A stretch of 64,000 nt of DNA, from contig NW_025408668.1 of NCBI RefSeq assembly GCF_020360975.1, forward strand, positions 8,122,001-8,186,000. Reading direction: 5' to 3'. Below the pieces are notes generated by a model that worked only from the letters and a program-made list of their open reading frames with translations, made no database searches and was not told where the DNA came from. Below are positions 49,701-60,088 of the stretch, piece after piece. The stretch is from Hirsutella rhossiliensis. Lineage: Eukaryota > Ascomycota > Sordariomycetes > Hypocreales > Ophiocordycipitaceae. Position 1 is the first letter of the stretch, and the number at the start of each line of letters is the position of its first letter. Both the position numbers and the translations under genes were made by a program.

Positions 49701-52700
49701 CAGGCCCTGGAAGCTCCCACGATGGCGGAGGTGGAGACCCCTGGAATTCCTGGGATGGTGGGAGCACAGGCTCTTGAAGCTCCCACGACAGTGGACGCAG
49801 AGGACGAATGGGCCCCGACTACCAAGAAGAGAGGAAAGAAGAATAGAAAGGGCAAAGGTAGCGGGGCGCTGACGCCTGCAACGGAGTCGGGTGCTTCTTC
49901 ACAGCCTGAATCCGCAGAGTTCTCGAGACAACCCATCGAAAAAGCTAGCCCTGAACCTGCGGCCAACCTTCTTCCACAACCTGAAGAGCCCAAGCCCACA
50001 GAGCCTGAGCAGACGTCTCAATCCTTTGAAGACAACGACACATGGGCTTTCACGACCGGGAAGGGCAAGAGCGGCAGCGGCGTTGCTACACCAGCGATTG
50101 AGCCCGAGACTTTGGCCGAGCCAGACCCAGTCCAAACCGTTGGAGAGATTGGAGAGACTGGTGAACAAACACATGACCCTGAGAAAGCGACTGAGCCTCT
50201 TTCCGAAAGAGAATGGCCGAATGAGGGGCTTCAGCTACCCTCCCAGACTGTTGAGGTCCCTGTATACAACCTCTCGGCGTCTATGACTGAGCCAGCCCAG
50301 CGAGGCGAAGGAGAAGAGGCGACAGACACTCCAGGGATCTCGTGGCGGGATCCTGAGACCGAGGGCCCGCCGTCTGCCGGCGATGTTCCTTCGAGCGAAG
50401 CCAAGGATCAGCCACTTCCGACTGAACCCCCTCCAACCGAAGAGAAAAGTCCAGACCTTGAAGCGGAGAAGCCGAGCACAGAACCCAAGCTTACAGTCGA
50501 AACCGAGAATGAGTGGCCCACATCGAAGAAGAAAAGGAAAAGCAAGGGAAAGAAGGGCAAGGGATTCGCCGCGGTGCCCACCGACGAATCCATCTCCCTC
50601 ACTCAAGAAAAGACTGACCAAGCCGAGGATTCCGGGGCTCTTATCTTGTCTGAAGCTCAGCCTGAGGAGCCTGCCGGCAGAGGAATGGGCAAAAGCCAGC
50701 TAGAAGAGCCCAAGATTGCCTCGGTCGTCGAAGAGCACATCGCTGGAGATGCGATGGACGTGGACGCTCCTGAGGACCCAGTCGATGTATCGAAATCAGC
50801 GGAGAAAGAGCCAATGGTCTTGAACATGGATCCTGCTCCTGCTGAAGCCAGTCCAGACAGCATCTGGGAAGCCCCAGCAAAGAAAAAGGCGAAAAGGGAC
50901 AAGAGGCGGAAATCAAAGCAGCCAATCGCTCTGACCTCGGAACCCGATTCTTCCAGCCAGAGACTTCCTGCCGCCTCATTCCCAAGTGAGGCTGAAGAAA
51001 CTTCCACGACAAAGGGTGAGACGAGGGGCCTGCCGGCGAGCGACGATGGAGCCGACTCCCCTGTATCCAAACCCGAGGCGGGAGTGAACAAGGAGAGCGT
51101 CGACTCACCGGCTTCGGCTCTGGCGGCCTCGCCGGCTTCAGAGGCCATTGAGATCTCCAAGGCATTCGTCGAGCAATCAATCTCCGAGCCTGGTCAGAAG
51201 CAGATTGAGAACACCTCTGCACCTTCCGGCGATACATCAACCGACATGGGGGCAAGTACCTTTGATGATGTCCGGGAGGGCGACCACGGACCATCGGTTG
51301 CAGGGACGGAGTTTCGAGCTGCATTACCGGCAAAGAACAGCACGCCCATCAAGGAAGCGACGCTAAAGGATGAGACTGTCGAGGGATCTGGGCCAAGCAA
51401 CACGGAGAAAGTCGCAGCAGCTGGTGCGATAACTGGCGGGGTGGCTCTGATCGCCGAGAAATTTGGAGGCAGCAAGAAAAAGAAGAAGGGAAAGCAGAAG
51501 ATTGTGGACAAGCGGCAGCCACGGGAGGAAGACTTTTTCGACGACCCAGCCTTGTGGGAGGGGGCAGACAAGAAAGGCTTGGAGACGCAACAAGGACCAA
51601 GCATGGACGAGAACTTTTGGGGTGACAGTGAGGAAAAGGCGGAAGCCAGCAATGCCAGGGAGGCAGGCGCTCCTGCATTCGTGAGCGAAAGCTTGACTGA
51701 GTCGGAGGAGGGCTGGAAAGAGACGGCTCGGCAAGGGGCGCCTCTGGACGAGGATTTCACGGAGAGCCCGATACTGGGTCGGGGAGAGAGAGGTCTGGTC
51801 AAGGCAGAGCCTGCTGGCCTGCTTCGTCGAGGACCGGAGGTGGAGGAGCCAGTTGGTGGGCTGCTCAGGGAAGAACGAGAGGGGCCAGCCGGGCAGGGCA
51901 GCGCAACACCGGAGGCGATGGATGTGCAGATATCGTCATCCCGTGCGCTGCCTGCGGTGCAAGAATTTCCCGAGGCTGAGGCAGAGGCGGAAGCGACCCG
52001 GCACCACTGGTCAACGCCGGATGTGAACCGCGATAGCGGATTTGGATCAGGCTCGCCGAACCCGCAGCAGCGCCGGGGCAAACTCATGTGGGAGCAGCAG
52101 CAGCGAGACAGCGGCGTCCACACCGGAGACGGAGCCGAGATGATGGCTCGCACCCCCGAGCCCGGCGGCGTGGTCCAAGGGGGGAAACCACGTCGGTCGC
52201 CGTACGGGACGCCCGTCGTTCGGGGTGGGACGCCCGTGCTGCGGGAGCCGCCGGCCGCAGAGGCGACGCCCGAGCCAGAGAAGAAGCGCAGCAAGAAGAA
52301 GAGCTACGGGGACCTCGGCGGAGTGGCGGCGGCGACCTCGTCGTCGTCGTTGGCCTTGACCGGGAGCCGGCAAGCGGAGCGCAGCGCGAGCGACAGCCAT
52401 GCCGCCGATAGCCGAGGCCAGGCGCTGTCGGAACGGGCCGAGGCGGCGTCCTTTGGCGCGCGGCGGACGGCGTCTAACACGAGCCTAGCGCGGCGGCACA
52501 CGCCAGAGCCGCTCAAGTTTCGGCCTGAGAGTCCAGGCAGCATCATGTCATCCCCAGCCCCCCCACTTCGGCGGATGAGTAAGCGCATGAGCGGCGACCT
52601 GCGAGCTCTGCGGCGTCAAAGTAGCGCAACCAGTTCGACGACGCACGACAAGGAGACGGACAAGTACCAAGCATCCGGCTCTTCGTCGCCGTCGCCGCCG

Positions 52701-54245
52701 CCCGTCGCCAACGAGAGCCGCGCGCGGGCCCGAGGAGGCGAAATGGCGGACGTCTACGATGGCTTCGGCGAGGGTCGAATGGGCTCGCCGCGCTCGCCCA
52801 CGCGCCCGCACAGCATGCGCCGCCGCCAGAGCATGCAGGTCCTTGAGCTCGAGTCGCGCGTCGAGCAGCTCATGGCCGAAAACACCCTACTGGCCGAGGC
52901 CCGCTCCCACGCCGAGCACAAGCTGAGCCAGCGCGCCGCCGCCGTCCTGTCAGAGCGCGACGCCGAGATCGAATCCCTCAAGCAGTCGCTGCAGTTTCTC
53001 CACAACGAGGTCAGTCGCCTGACCGAGGTCAACGATGGCCTCGCCAGCGCAAACGCAGAGCTCGCCGCAAAGGACAGCGGCCGCTACGCCGACCTCGAGG
53101 TCCGTTACGCAACCGTCGCCCGCGAGCTCGACGAGGCCCGCGGCGTCCACAACACCTTTAGCCAGACGCTGCAGGAAAAGGACGCCGAGATCGCCGGCCT
53201 CCGCGCCCAGCTCGAGTCTGCCAAAGAGCAAATGCGCGACATGCAGCGCAAGATACTCGACTCAAAGGCCAGCAGCCCCGAGTTCCTCAACTTCAAAGAC
53301 GAGGACTACTTCGACAATCGATGCCAGCAGCTGTGCTCCCACGTCCAGCAGTGGGTCCTCCGCTTCTCAAAATTCTCTGACATGCGTGCATGCCGCTTGA
53401 CAAGCGAGATCAACGACGAAAAGACAATCGACCGCCTGGACAATGCAGTCCTCGACGGCTCCGACGTCGACTCGTACCTCAACGACCGGGTCAGGCGGCG
53501 CGACATCTTCATGTCCATGACCATGAACATGATCTGGGAGTTCGTCTTCACCCGATACCTCTTTGGCATGGATCGCGAGCAGCGCCAGAAGCTCAAGTCC
53601 CTCGAGAAGCTCCTCATCGAGGTCGGCCCTGCACAAGCGGTCCGGCAGTGGCGCGCCGTCACCCTGACCCTGCTTTGCAAGAGAGGCAACTTCAAGGAAC
53701 AGAGGGAGCTTGACACCGAGGCCGTCGTGCAGGCCATCTTCCAGACCCTCAGCAAGATTCTGCCTCCGCCCAGCAACCTGGAGAGCCAGATCCAGTCGCA
53801 GCTGCGCAGGGTGATGCGCGAAGCCGTTGATCTGTCGGTCGAGATGCGCACCCAGCGAGCCGAGTACATGATGCTTCCACCCTTGCAGCCTGAGTACGAT
53901 GCCGATGGTGAACTGGCCGCCACCGTTTACTTTGACGCCGCCATGATGAATGAGCGGAGCGGCAATCTCTCCATGACCAACGAGGAGATTGAGGCGCAGG
54001 GGGCCGTGGTACGGATCGTGCTCTTCCCCCTGGTCGTCAAGAGAGGTGACGATGACGGTGTGGGCGAGGACAAGGTTGTGGTCTGCCCGGCACAAGTGCT
54101 CGTGGCCCGCGACAAGGGCAAGCGCCACTTCACGCCGTCTAGTGACGCCGGCGGCGCATCCCTCGGCGCCCCGAGCCGCATCAGTGTCGTGACAGACCAC
54201 TCCATGGCACCGTCTGAGGGGCATTACTTGGCGAGCGATGTCTAG
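37058..54245 (+). CDS. lah: Leashin-like giant Woronin-body tether / involucrin-repeat protein
   Basis: Two exons, 37058..47309 and 47368..54245, give about 5,709 aa. The N-terminus is Arg/Ser-rich with a conserved-looking block (RWGGLLSTFFRAPSER, about residue 81) and LRLSNSSSSSVNSDLAYG. Low-complexity charged sequence follows. From about 1160 to 4800 roughly 20 cassettes repeat, each an acidic-x-Trp (or Phe) followed by a Lys-rich run such as KKSKKKKKKGK, separated by Glu/Pro/Thr/Ala-rich spacers, with three local tandem-repeat arrays. Ala/Gly/Val-rich hydrophobic stretches recur (nt 38399, 39265, 41417, 42701, 51421). A coiled coil (about 5239-5385) and a compact C-terminal region ending SEGHYLASDV close the protein. 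In Neurospora and Aspergillus, Leashin tethers Woronin bodies to the cortex/septal pore; Neurospora splits it into LAH-1 and LAH-2. The gene model is strong; the Leashin assignment rests on architecture. Confidence 0.78.
37715..37747 (+). repeat. (GCC)11 coding poly-alanine
   Basis: Eleven identical GCC codons encode poly-Ala in the N-terminal part of the Leashin-like protein (about residues 220-230). Pure codon identity suggests slippage-prone length variation. Confidence 0.9.
44738..45005 (+). repeat. 93-nt (31-aa) tandem repeat, three copies
   Basis: Copies begin at 44738, 44831 and 44924, an exact 93-nt period, each starting with a version of EPIVSEP followed by FSQGE and an HxEPTQ-like end. 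The third copy is a few residues shorter. Confidence 0.88.
46565..47240 (+). repeat. 96/99-nt (32-33 aa) tandem repeat, seven copies
   Basis: Equivalent acidic codons of successive units lie at 46586, 46682, 46781, 46877, 46976, 47072 and 47168, giving periods of 96, 99, 96, 99, 96 and 96 nt. Units read like TAEPEAFGEAALPLES followed by a Pro/Glu-rich linker. The array ends just before the gene's only intron. Confidence 0.85.
47540..48240 (+). repeat. Degenerate 105-126-nt repeat array
   Basis: Units marked by DATLDKQ, DVVLDTM, DAALDKD, DAAQDEE and DATLYEE at 47652, 47772, 47895, 48000 and 48126, with a weaker first copy near 47549. Starts shortly after the central intron. Unit length varies more than in the array on the other side. 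Confidence 0.75.
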
Positions 54246-54979
54246 AAGGGCTGGCAGCGAGCTGTTTTCTCCATATACCCCGCGGCCGCTCGAGACTGGC
54301 GAAACGGACCAAAAACCGGCATCGCTGGCGCAGTTTGGGCACGCGATTTTCATATTCTTCTTTTTGATCCTCTTCATGTATGAAATGTCTGTCCCCTTGT
54401 ATTCGTCCTCGGGACAAACGGTCTGGGGTTTTGTTTTTGAGTCAAAAATGATGAGATTGGGGCGAAAAGCGGTCGCGATATCCCGCGCGTTTTCTTGTTA
54501 AAAAATTTGATGTAATTCTTGATTTATCACTCATGCTGTACTTTACTTTAACGACCACTTACGAACCATAGAGCTGTCTCTTCCTTTTGGGCATAGCTAC
54601 TCAATCTCGACAGTAATGTTCTCTTCCTTACACCACGCTCCACCGGTCCCTGGCCCAAATCAGCCTCGACGAAGAGACCAACACAACATAAACCTGGATG
54701 TAGGGAGCGCGCGTCATCTACTCCCGGAGGAATGCTTTGCTGCTTGTAGATCGTCTCTGTTGGCGCATCTTCCGCAGCTGTCATGGAAGACATAGCATAG
54801 CGGCTTGTCAAGACGATCAGAAAGAGTTCAACCCTACGAGGCAATTTAAATTCCAGTTTCAGCCTCACCTACAGTCTCTCTCTATCCATCATCTTTGTTT
54901 GTAAGCGTTTTTGTGCAATGGTATGTACGGATTATAAAAAGATATTCGTGGATGTCCACGTTATCCAACGGGGTCGCCC
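54246..54979. other. Convergent 3' intergenic region
   Basis: About 730 bp between the 3' ends of the Leashin gene and the minus-strand gene. Locally AT-rich (about 54485-54545), consistent with 3' UTR/terminator sequence. No supported ORF. Confidence 0.6.
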
Positions 54980-57013
54980 CTACTTTACCAACTCCGCGGC
55001 GCGCCTCCGGGCAAGCGTCCACCTCCAGCCTCTGATGGCCGACGCCACCCGGGTTGCCTTGTCCATGCCCTGTGTCTGGGCAACCAACTGGACCAGCCAC
55101 TCTAGCCGCTCCGTCCGGCCCCTGCGGCCTCGAGAGAGGTCGCGTGTCAATAGGTCTGTGAGGTGGGCCAGTGACTGCCGTGTCAGAGTCCCCGTTAAAC
55201 CCCTCTGTATGTAAATGACCTTTTCCAGCTCTCGCAGCAGCTGACGGTCATTGATGTGTGTCGCCTCCATGAACCACTGGCTTATCTGGTCCAGCAGCTG
55301 AACCTTGGCGTCGACGTCGCTGGCAGTCTCGTCCCGATCCCTCCTGTCTTTACTTGAGCGACGCTTCAGGTGAAGCACGTCCCAGATGCGCCAAGAATCC
55401 ATCGCTGGGTCTTTGATGATTCTTTCTGCATATTTGACCCACATGGTCCAGTCCCATGAGGCCAGCATTCGCTCTGACCCCCCCCTGGAGAGGAGAGCAT
55501 CGTGAAGTGCAAGGGCCCGGTTGTGGTCATTGCAGGCGATCGCTATCGCTTGGACGGCGTCTATGCGGACAACAGGGAGCGCCCGTTCCGTCAGGGCCTG
55601 GGCCATGGTATCGAACTCTCCAATGCTACTCAAGAAGGAGCACAGCTCACGCAAGCTCTCATCCTTTTTCTGAGAGGCCATCAGAGCAAGAACGAGAAAC
55701 GTCCAACGTTGGCCCAGGGACTCGTATTCCGCCTCCAACAGCAGTTTGCTGTGCTCGCTTTCCACAGCTCCGGCCCCGATGAACCGGGCCGCCAGGAGAT
55801 GCCACAGGTTCAGACTGCTGACACGAGTGTTTAGTGGAGCTGTCTCGACATGAGTCTTGAGCAAGTCTGCCGTCGTCGCTTGAGTATCGTAAGCCTTGAT
55901 GATCAGCCAGGAGAAGGACAATATCTGCCTTTCTCTCACTGCCCTATCCTGCCGCAGTAAAAACCACCTCATGTCGTCGTCAAGATTCTGCCGCTGCGTC
56001 GTAGTCAGTTCCTGCAAGGCACGGCTGAAGCTGTGGGCTTGAGTTGACCAGCGGTGAGCCAGGTCGTCGCGGGTCGCATGTTCCACCACGACTGCTCGAG
56101 CCAGCTCGGCTATGTGATCGGGGGGGACCTGCGCCCGCAGCGAAGTTGGCATGGTGCGCATCAGCTTGCCAAAGAGTAGAATATCATGTCGTCTTCCCTT
56201 GGTGCCGCAAACCCTCTGCGCGAAGCTCAGCCACAGTGTCGGATCGACCGACTTGTCGCCCTCGCTTTGGACAGCCTCGAGGGCCGACAGGACAATGCTG
56301 CGAAAGGAGGCGACCATTTCGTCCGCCATGTTTTCTGTCGGGATCCGTTGCCTCGTCGCCGAGTCAAGGGGGTCCAAGACGGCGGTGTCTAAGGCGTTGG
56401 GAGACAACTCTCCACTTTGCAGTTTGTGCCATAGCGAGTGTGCACAGGAGTTGAACAGTGGTTGCAAGCTGTTCTCATCGACGTTTTCCAACACCCATAT
56501 GGCGCTTCGCAGGTGGACGAACTCGAGGTTGGCTTGTGAAGAGCTTGATGAGGCCGGTGAGGTTGCTTCAGGGGTCGCTTGGTACTGAGCGGTACTGTCC
56601 ACGGCATGAACATGCATAGCCACCGGCGGCACCATGGGCTTCTCTGCATGGGAATGGTCGAGCCAGCTGAGAAAGTGGTTGAGAAGGCCAGAGAGGCCCA
56701 GACGCTCGTGTTTCTGTCTTCGGTACAATGGCGTGGTCGGGGGTTCCCATCGGGGGATGGTGGTGGCGGGAGGGGCATCGAACTGCCAGACGGGAGGGTA
56801 TACGGAGGAGGCGGGCATGAGCCCCGTCATATGGCGCTTTCCCATGCGGCGACGGCCTTCGAGAGGGCCGGCGTGCGAGTTGAGGCATCGGCGTGGAGAA
56901 GTCGAGCGGCGGCTGCATGGCTCGACGGGGACCCGGACGACGGCGGCCGGGGAGGGGACGGCGTGTCGGCAGACGGCGCGCCGGCATTGAACGGGCGCCG
57001 GCCGCACGGGCAT
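54980..57013 (-). CDS. Predicted mitochondrial helical-repeat (PPR-like) protein
   Basis: Single-exon frame, 677 aa. The N-terminal 60 residues are rich in Arg, Ala, Val and Ser with no acidic residues at first (starting MPVRPAPVQCRRAVCRHAV), like a mitochondrial presequence. The rest is almost entirely helical with paired helices of about 35 residues, e.g. the segment DESLRELCSFLSSIGEFDTM and the one after it, resembling degenerate PPR repeats as in fungal mitochondrial RNA-processing or translation factors. No catalytic motif is visible. It shares a 971-bp divergent upstream region with vezA. I do not recognise a specific orthologue; mitochondrial targeting and the PPR assignment are inferences from composition. 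Confidence 0.75.
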   Translation of the reverse strand: MPVRPAPVQCRRAVCRHAVPSPAAVVRVPVEPCSRRSTSPRRCLNSHAGPLEGRRRMGKRHMTGLMPASSVYPPVWQFDAPPATTIPRWEPPTTPLYRRQKHERLGLSGLLNHFLSWLDHSHAEKPMVPPVAMHVHAVDSTAQYQATPEATSPASSSSSQANLEFVHLRSAIWVLENVDENSLQPLFNSCAHSLWHKLQSGELSPNALDTAVLDPLDSATRQRIPTENMADEMVASFRSIVLSALEAVQSEGDKSVDPTLWLSFAQRVCGTKGRRHDILLFGKLMRTMPTSLRAQVPPDHIAELARAVVVEHATRDDLAHRWSTQAHSFSRALQELTTTQRQNLDDDMRWFLLRQDRAVRERQILSFSWLIIKAYDTQATTADLLKTHVETAPLNTRVSSLNLWHLLAARFIGAGAVESEHSKLLLEAEYESLGQRWTFLVLALMASQKKDESLRELCSFLSSIGEFDTMAQALTERALPVVRIDAVQAIAIACNDHNRALALHDALLSRGGSERMLASWDWTMWVKYAERIIKDPAMDSWRIWDVLHLKRRSSKDRRDRDETASDVDAKVQLLDQISQWFMEATHINDRQLLRELEKVIYIQRGLTGTLTRQSLAHLTDLLTRDLSRGRRGRTERLEWLVQLVAQTQGMDKATRVASAIRGWRWTLARRRAAELVK

Positions 57014-57984
57014 TGGCAGAAGGGTAGTGGGCGAGGGTTATTGAAGCTTCATGCTCTGGTCGGCGTCGTCGTTGAGCTCGGCCAAGCTTGAAGCCGAGGA
57101 GCAATGCAGCAGGCGGGAGCGGCGAAACGTCAGCCCGACAGGGTTGGCTATTGTACCTTATTGAGTCATGTGCTTATCGCGATATGCGACAAAGAGGAAT
57201 GCTGTACATAATTACGGGGTAGGCTCTGTACTGTACATTCGGAGTTTGGGACTCGGCCAGACTCCGGATACCTCGACTAACATGGAACTTGACTTGCTGG
57301 AAGTGCAAGTGCACGGTGTCGCCAGTCCCTTTGTTGCGGTGTGGTGTGCAAAAGGAAGCACCTGACTGCTGACTTGTTTGATTCATGCGGTGCATCATGA
57401 TCTGCCCCCTGGTTCGGTTCATCCCCTCCCCAGCTGGGGTTGCGCCTTGGGGGCGGTGCTTTTGGGCTCTTGCCGGCAGCTGAAAGAGGGCCATTTACAG
57501 TGGATGCAGGTCTACTAAGGTACATACGCGGTCCTCCCTACCTGCCTAGCTACCTAGGTACCTAACCTTTGTGAGGTAACTTTGATACCGTACCCAAGGA
57601 TTCGCGAATCTGCCCTATTATTGGGTAAAGCACATACTAGTAAGTTAGGCAGGTAGCTCGTGTCATGCAAAACCGTGTCTCTCCCCCAAAACATTTGGCC
57701 GCAAACGGCCCACCCGTTTACGGAGTACATGCCGCGACCTAAGTCAACTTACATGCCGTGAGTAAACACGAACTTGTTTTCCCTCTCCCCCCAAACACCA
57801 TGATTGCCTCGTCAGTGCCGTCGTAGAGGCCGCCAACACGCAAGCAGAACACTTCACCCCTCTATTCTTACAGCGTCCTTCATTCTCCTTTGTCGCCCTA
57901 TCCCGAGTGCCTAGCGCGCCGGCGCGCTTCATGGCGCTACGATCCCCTGCTGTCAGCCCGTCGCCATCATCGACTCGTCGCTAG
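57014..57984. promoter_or_regulatory. Divergent promoter region between the PPR-like gene and vezA
   Basis: 971 bp between two diverging starts. Contains a dense run of TACCTAGGTA-type palindromic sequence (57541-57570) and related CTAAC/GTTAGG elements to about 57655. The right end carries a uORF that abuts the vezA ATG. Confidence 0.6.
57931..57984 (+). promoter_or_regulatory. uORF ending immediately before the vezA ATG
   Basis: ATG 57931 in a good context (ttcATGG) opens a 17-codon frame whose TAG (57982-57984) is directly followed by the main ATG at 57985. If present in the mRNA, translation of vezA would depend on reinitiation or leaky scanning. Confidence 0.5.
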
Positions 57985-60088
57985 ATGGAGCCCGTCGTCT
58001 ACGACGAGACGCCCCTGGCCGACTACCTCAGAGGTGAGCTGGCCTACTCCCCGCTGGCTCGCATCGCCGGTTCTGACAGAGCCCAACTGCAGACGGAGGA
58101 GACGAGTCGGACCCAGACTGGGCTCCTGTTGGCGCCTCACCGCTGTCCTCGCTGTCCTCGCTGTCGCGCTCCTCGTCGCCTCCCAGCCCTTCGCCCTTTG
58201 CGCCCACCGGTCGCCCACTAGTAAAGGCTCGCTTTCGTGCCAAAACCCCCGTCGCCGCGCCCTCAGTTGAGTCGCGCCATGCCTCGGCCTTGCGGGCCAT
58301 CAGGAGAAACTGCTCGGTGCGACTCGCCGCCCCTTTGCCGTGCTTTCCCTCGACTGTCGCTGACCGCGCCCCCTCATCAACAGGCCGTCCTCGCCGCAAG
58401 TATCGACCGCTCCGACAATGCCAAGTTCCTCGAGCAGTTTCGCTACACCATTGTTGCGTCGCAGCTCCTGAGCGGCCAATCGATCCCAGGCCACCGCCCT
58501 GCAGCTCCGACTCTCGCCGGCGCAACGATAGGACATAAACATCACTCAACCCAAGGCATTCTTGTGCCGGTACTCGGGGCTCTAGCCGTCGCAATCTTCC
58601 TCAGCTGGGTTCGCAGCAGTGGGGCGCTGTCGCATGTGACGCGGAAGCGCTTGGTCTTGTTCCTGGCCGTGCTCGCCGCCTCGGCTTTTCTGGGCCACGT
58701 TGTCATACGGCGGCAATGGCTGCGCTACCAAAGAGAGCAATGCCTCTCCGAAATGGCAGCCTTTGTATCCAACTCTCACGACTTTGACAGCGCGACCGAG
58801 GCGACCCTGTCCTTGATCCAAGAGGTGGAGCTAGTCTCACGTGGATATCGCATGTTGGTCTCGTCAGGACGTGTCGTCAAAGCCCTCTTGAAACTGACTT
58901 GCCTCTAGTAGCGCACCTCTACCCCCTGTGAGCCGGATTGAAGACCGCAGCCAGGGCCGCAAATGCGTGCGCTTGCGCAAGACGATTAAGAATTCTTTTG
59001 GCGACGTCTTGACAGAGTACAATCAGGCGTCCAATGTTGTCAGGGGCTTTTCCGAAGTGACGGAACTCGAAAAGTACTACGACATGTATGACATCAGCGA
59101 CTTTGACGTCTCGGATGCCCTTCAAGGCTACAACGAGACCGAGTTCGACGACCCGGAGTCCCTGCGGACGCTCAAGGTTCTGGCAGCTCGCTTCCACACG
59201 GCGCGCAAGATGCTGCTTTGCGGCCTGCTAGCTCTCGACGCCGACGGGGAGGGCGCCGAGCTGCTCCGCTGGGGGAGCGCGGTCGAGGCGCTGCGAGGCT
59301 TGAATGTCTCGACAAGGACATCCTACGACAGGGTGCGGGCGATTCTGGGCGAAGAAGAATGTATGGTCTTCATGTCTGGCGGCGTCGAGTCCGTCTTTAG
59401 AGTTGCGCTGACTTGACTGTTTGCAGCTTTCCCCGTGCCGCCTTCTCCCAAGGTCCCTCTGACGCCAAACAGGGAGAGGTGGCGCTCTCAGCTGCGGAAG
59501 CTCAACTCGCTGTCGACTGGGATTCGGGGGTTGCAGGCCAAGCTCCACCTGCTGAGAGAAGAGTCGGACAGGGCCTTGGACGATTCAAACGACATCTCGG
59601 AGGTAGGACCGCATCTGATGTCTCAATACGAGTCCATCGGGGTCGATCTCAAGGAGCTCATGACGGCGTGGGAAGAAGGCAAGGCGGCGCTGGCTATTGG
59701 CATCGATAGAAACGAGAAGAGGCTATCGTCGGCGAGCCTGGCGCTATCACCCACGAGCTCCCTCAGCGGGCTCACGACAGTGGACGAGGGCGGCGCGGCA
59801 GATGCTCTCAAGGCGCTGACGGGCCAGTCATCACCGCGATCGGAGCCGCCGGAGCCGCAAACACCCGAGATCTTTGAGGCCGTGGCCCGTCCCGCCCGGC
59901 CGCGGAGCCTTCTCACGAGGGACGAGAGGCTTGTGAAGATGAGAGAGGAGAGGGAACAAAAGGCACAGGCGCGGCAACAAATGGACGCGACGCGGGGCAT
60001 GCTGCGGGAGCTGGAGACGGTCATCAGCTTGCGGCCGAGCAGCCGTGCCAGTGCCCCTCCCTCCGGGGAACGGATCGTCTCCCTGTAA
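57985..60088 (+). CDS. vezA: VezA-like vezatin-domain membrane protein
   Basis: Model: join(57985..58033, 58093..58316, 58384..58853, 58909..59360, 59427..60088), 618 aa, close to A. nidulans VezA (about 615). Following MEPVVYDETPLADYLR is a Ser/Pro stretch, then NAKFLEQFRYTIVASQLLS, a pair of membrane segments (about 149-168 and 181-197), and the vezatin/myosin-binding domain with RGYRISAPLPPVSRIEDR rebuilt across an intron. The C-terminal third contains helical segments and ends in a charged coiled coil (DERLVKMREEREQKAQ). VezA promotes dynein-driven early-endosome transport in A. nidulans; the related yeast Inp2 is a peroxisome receptor for myosin V. Intron 3 requires a GTTGGT donor at 58854 to restore the conserved motif. 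The second acceptor (58092) of a nearby pair keeps frame in intron 1. Confidence 0.88.

Larger units (their letters stand above)
40530..51500 (+). repeat. Dispersed acidic-Trp/Lys-rich cassettes in Leashin
   Basis: About 20 cassettes of the form (D/E)-x-W-x(5-10)-Lys/Arg-rich run. Anchors near 40540, 40945, 42630, 42850, 43481, 43991, 44238, 45073, 45520, 45674, 46040, 46355, 48450, 48930, 49120, 49801, 50032, 50507, 50857 and 51466. Spacing is usually 200-600 nt. Some copies have Phe in place of Trp or have lost part of the Lys run. Confidence 0.85.

Noticed and set aside
48833..52294. Two long minus-strand frames (388 and 366 codons) under the Leashin gene
   Set aside because: Ser-rich mirror of repetitive Glu/Ala codons on the plus strand.
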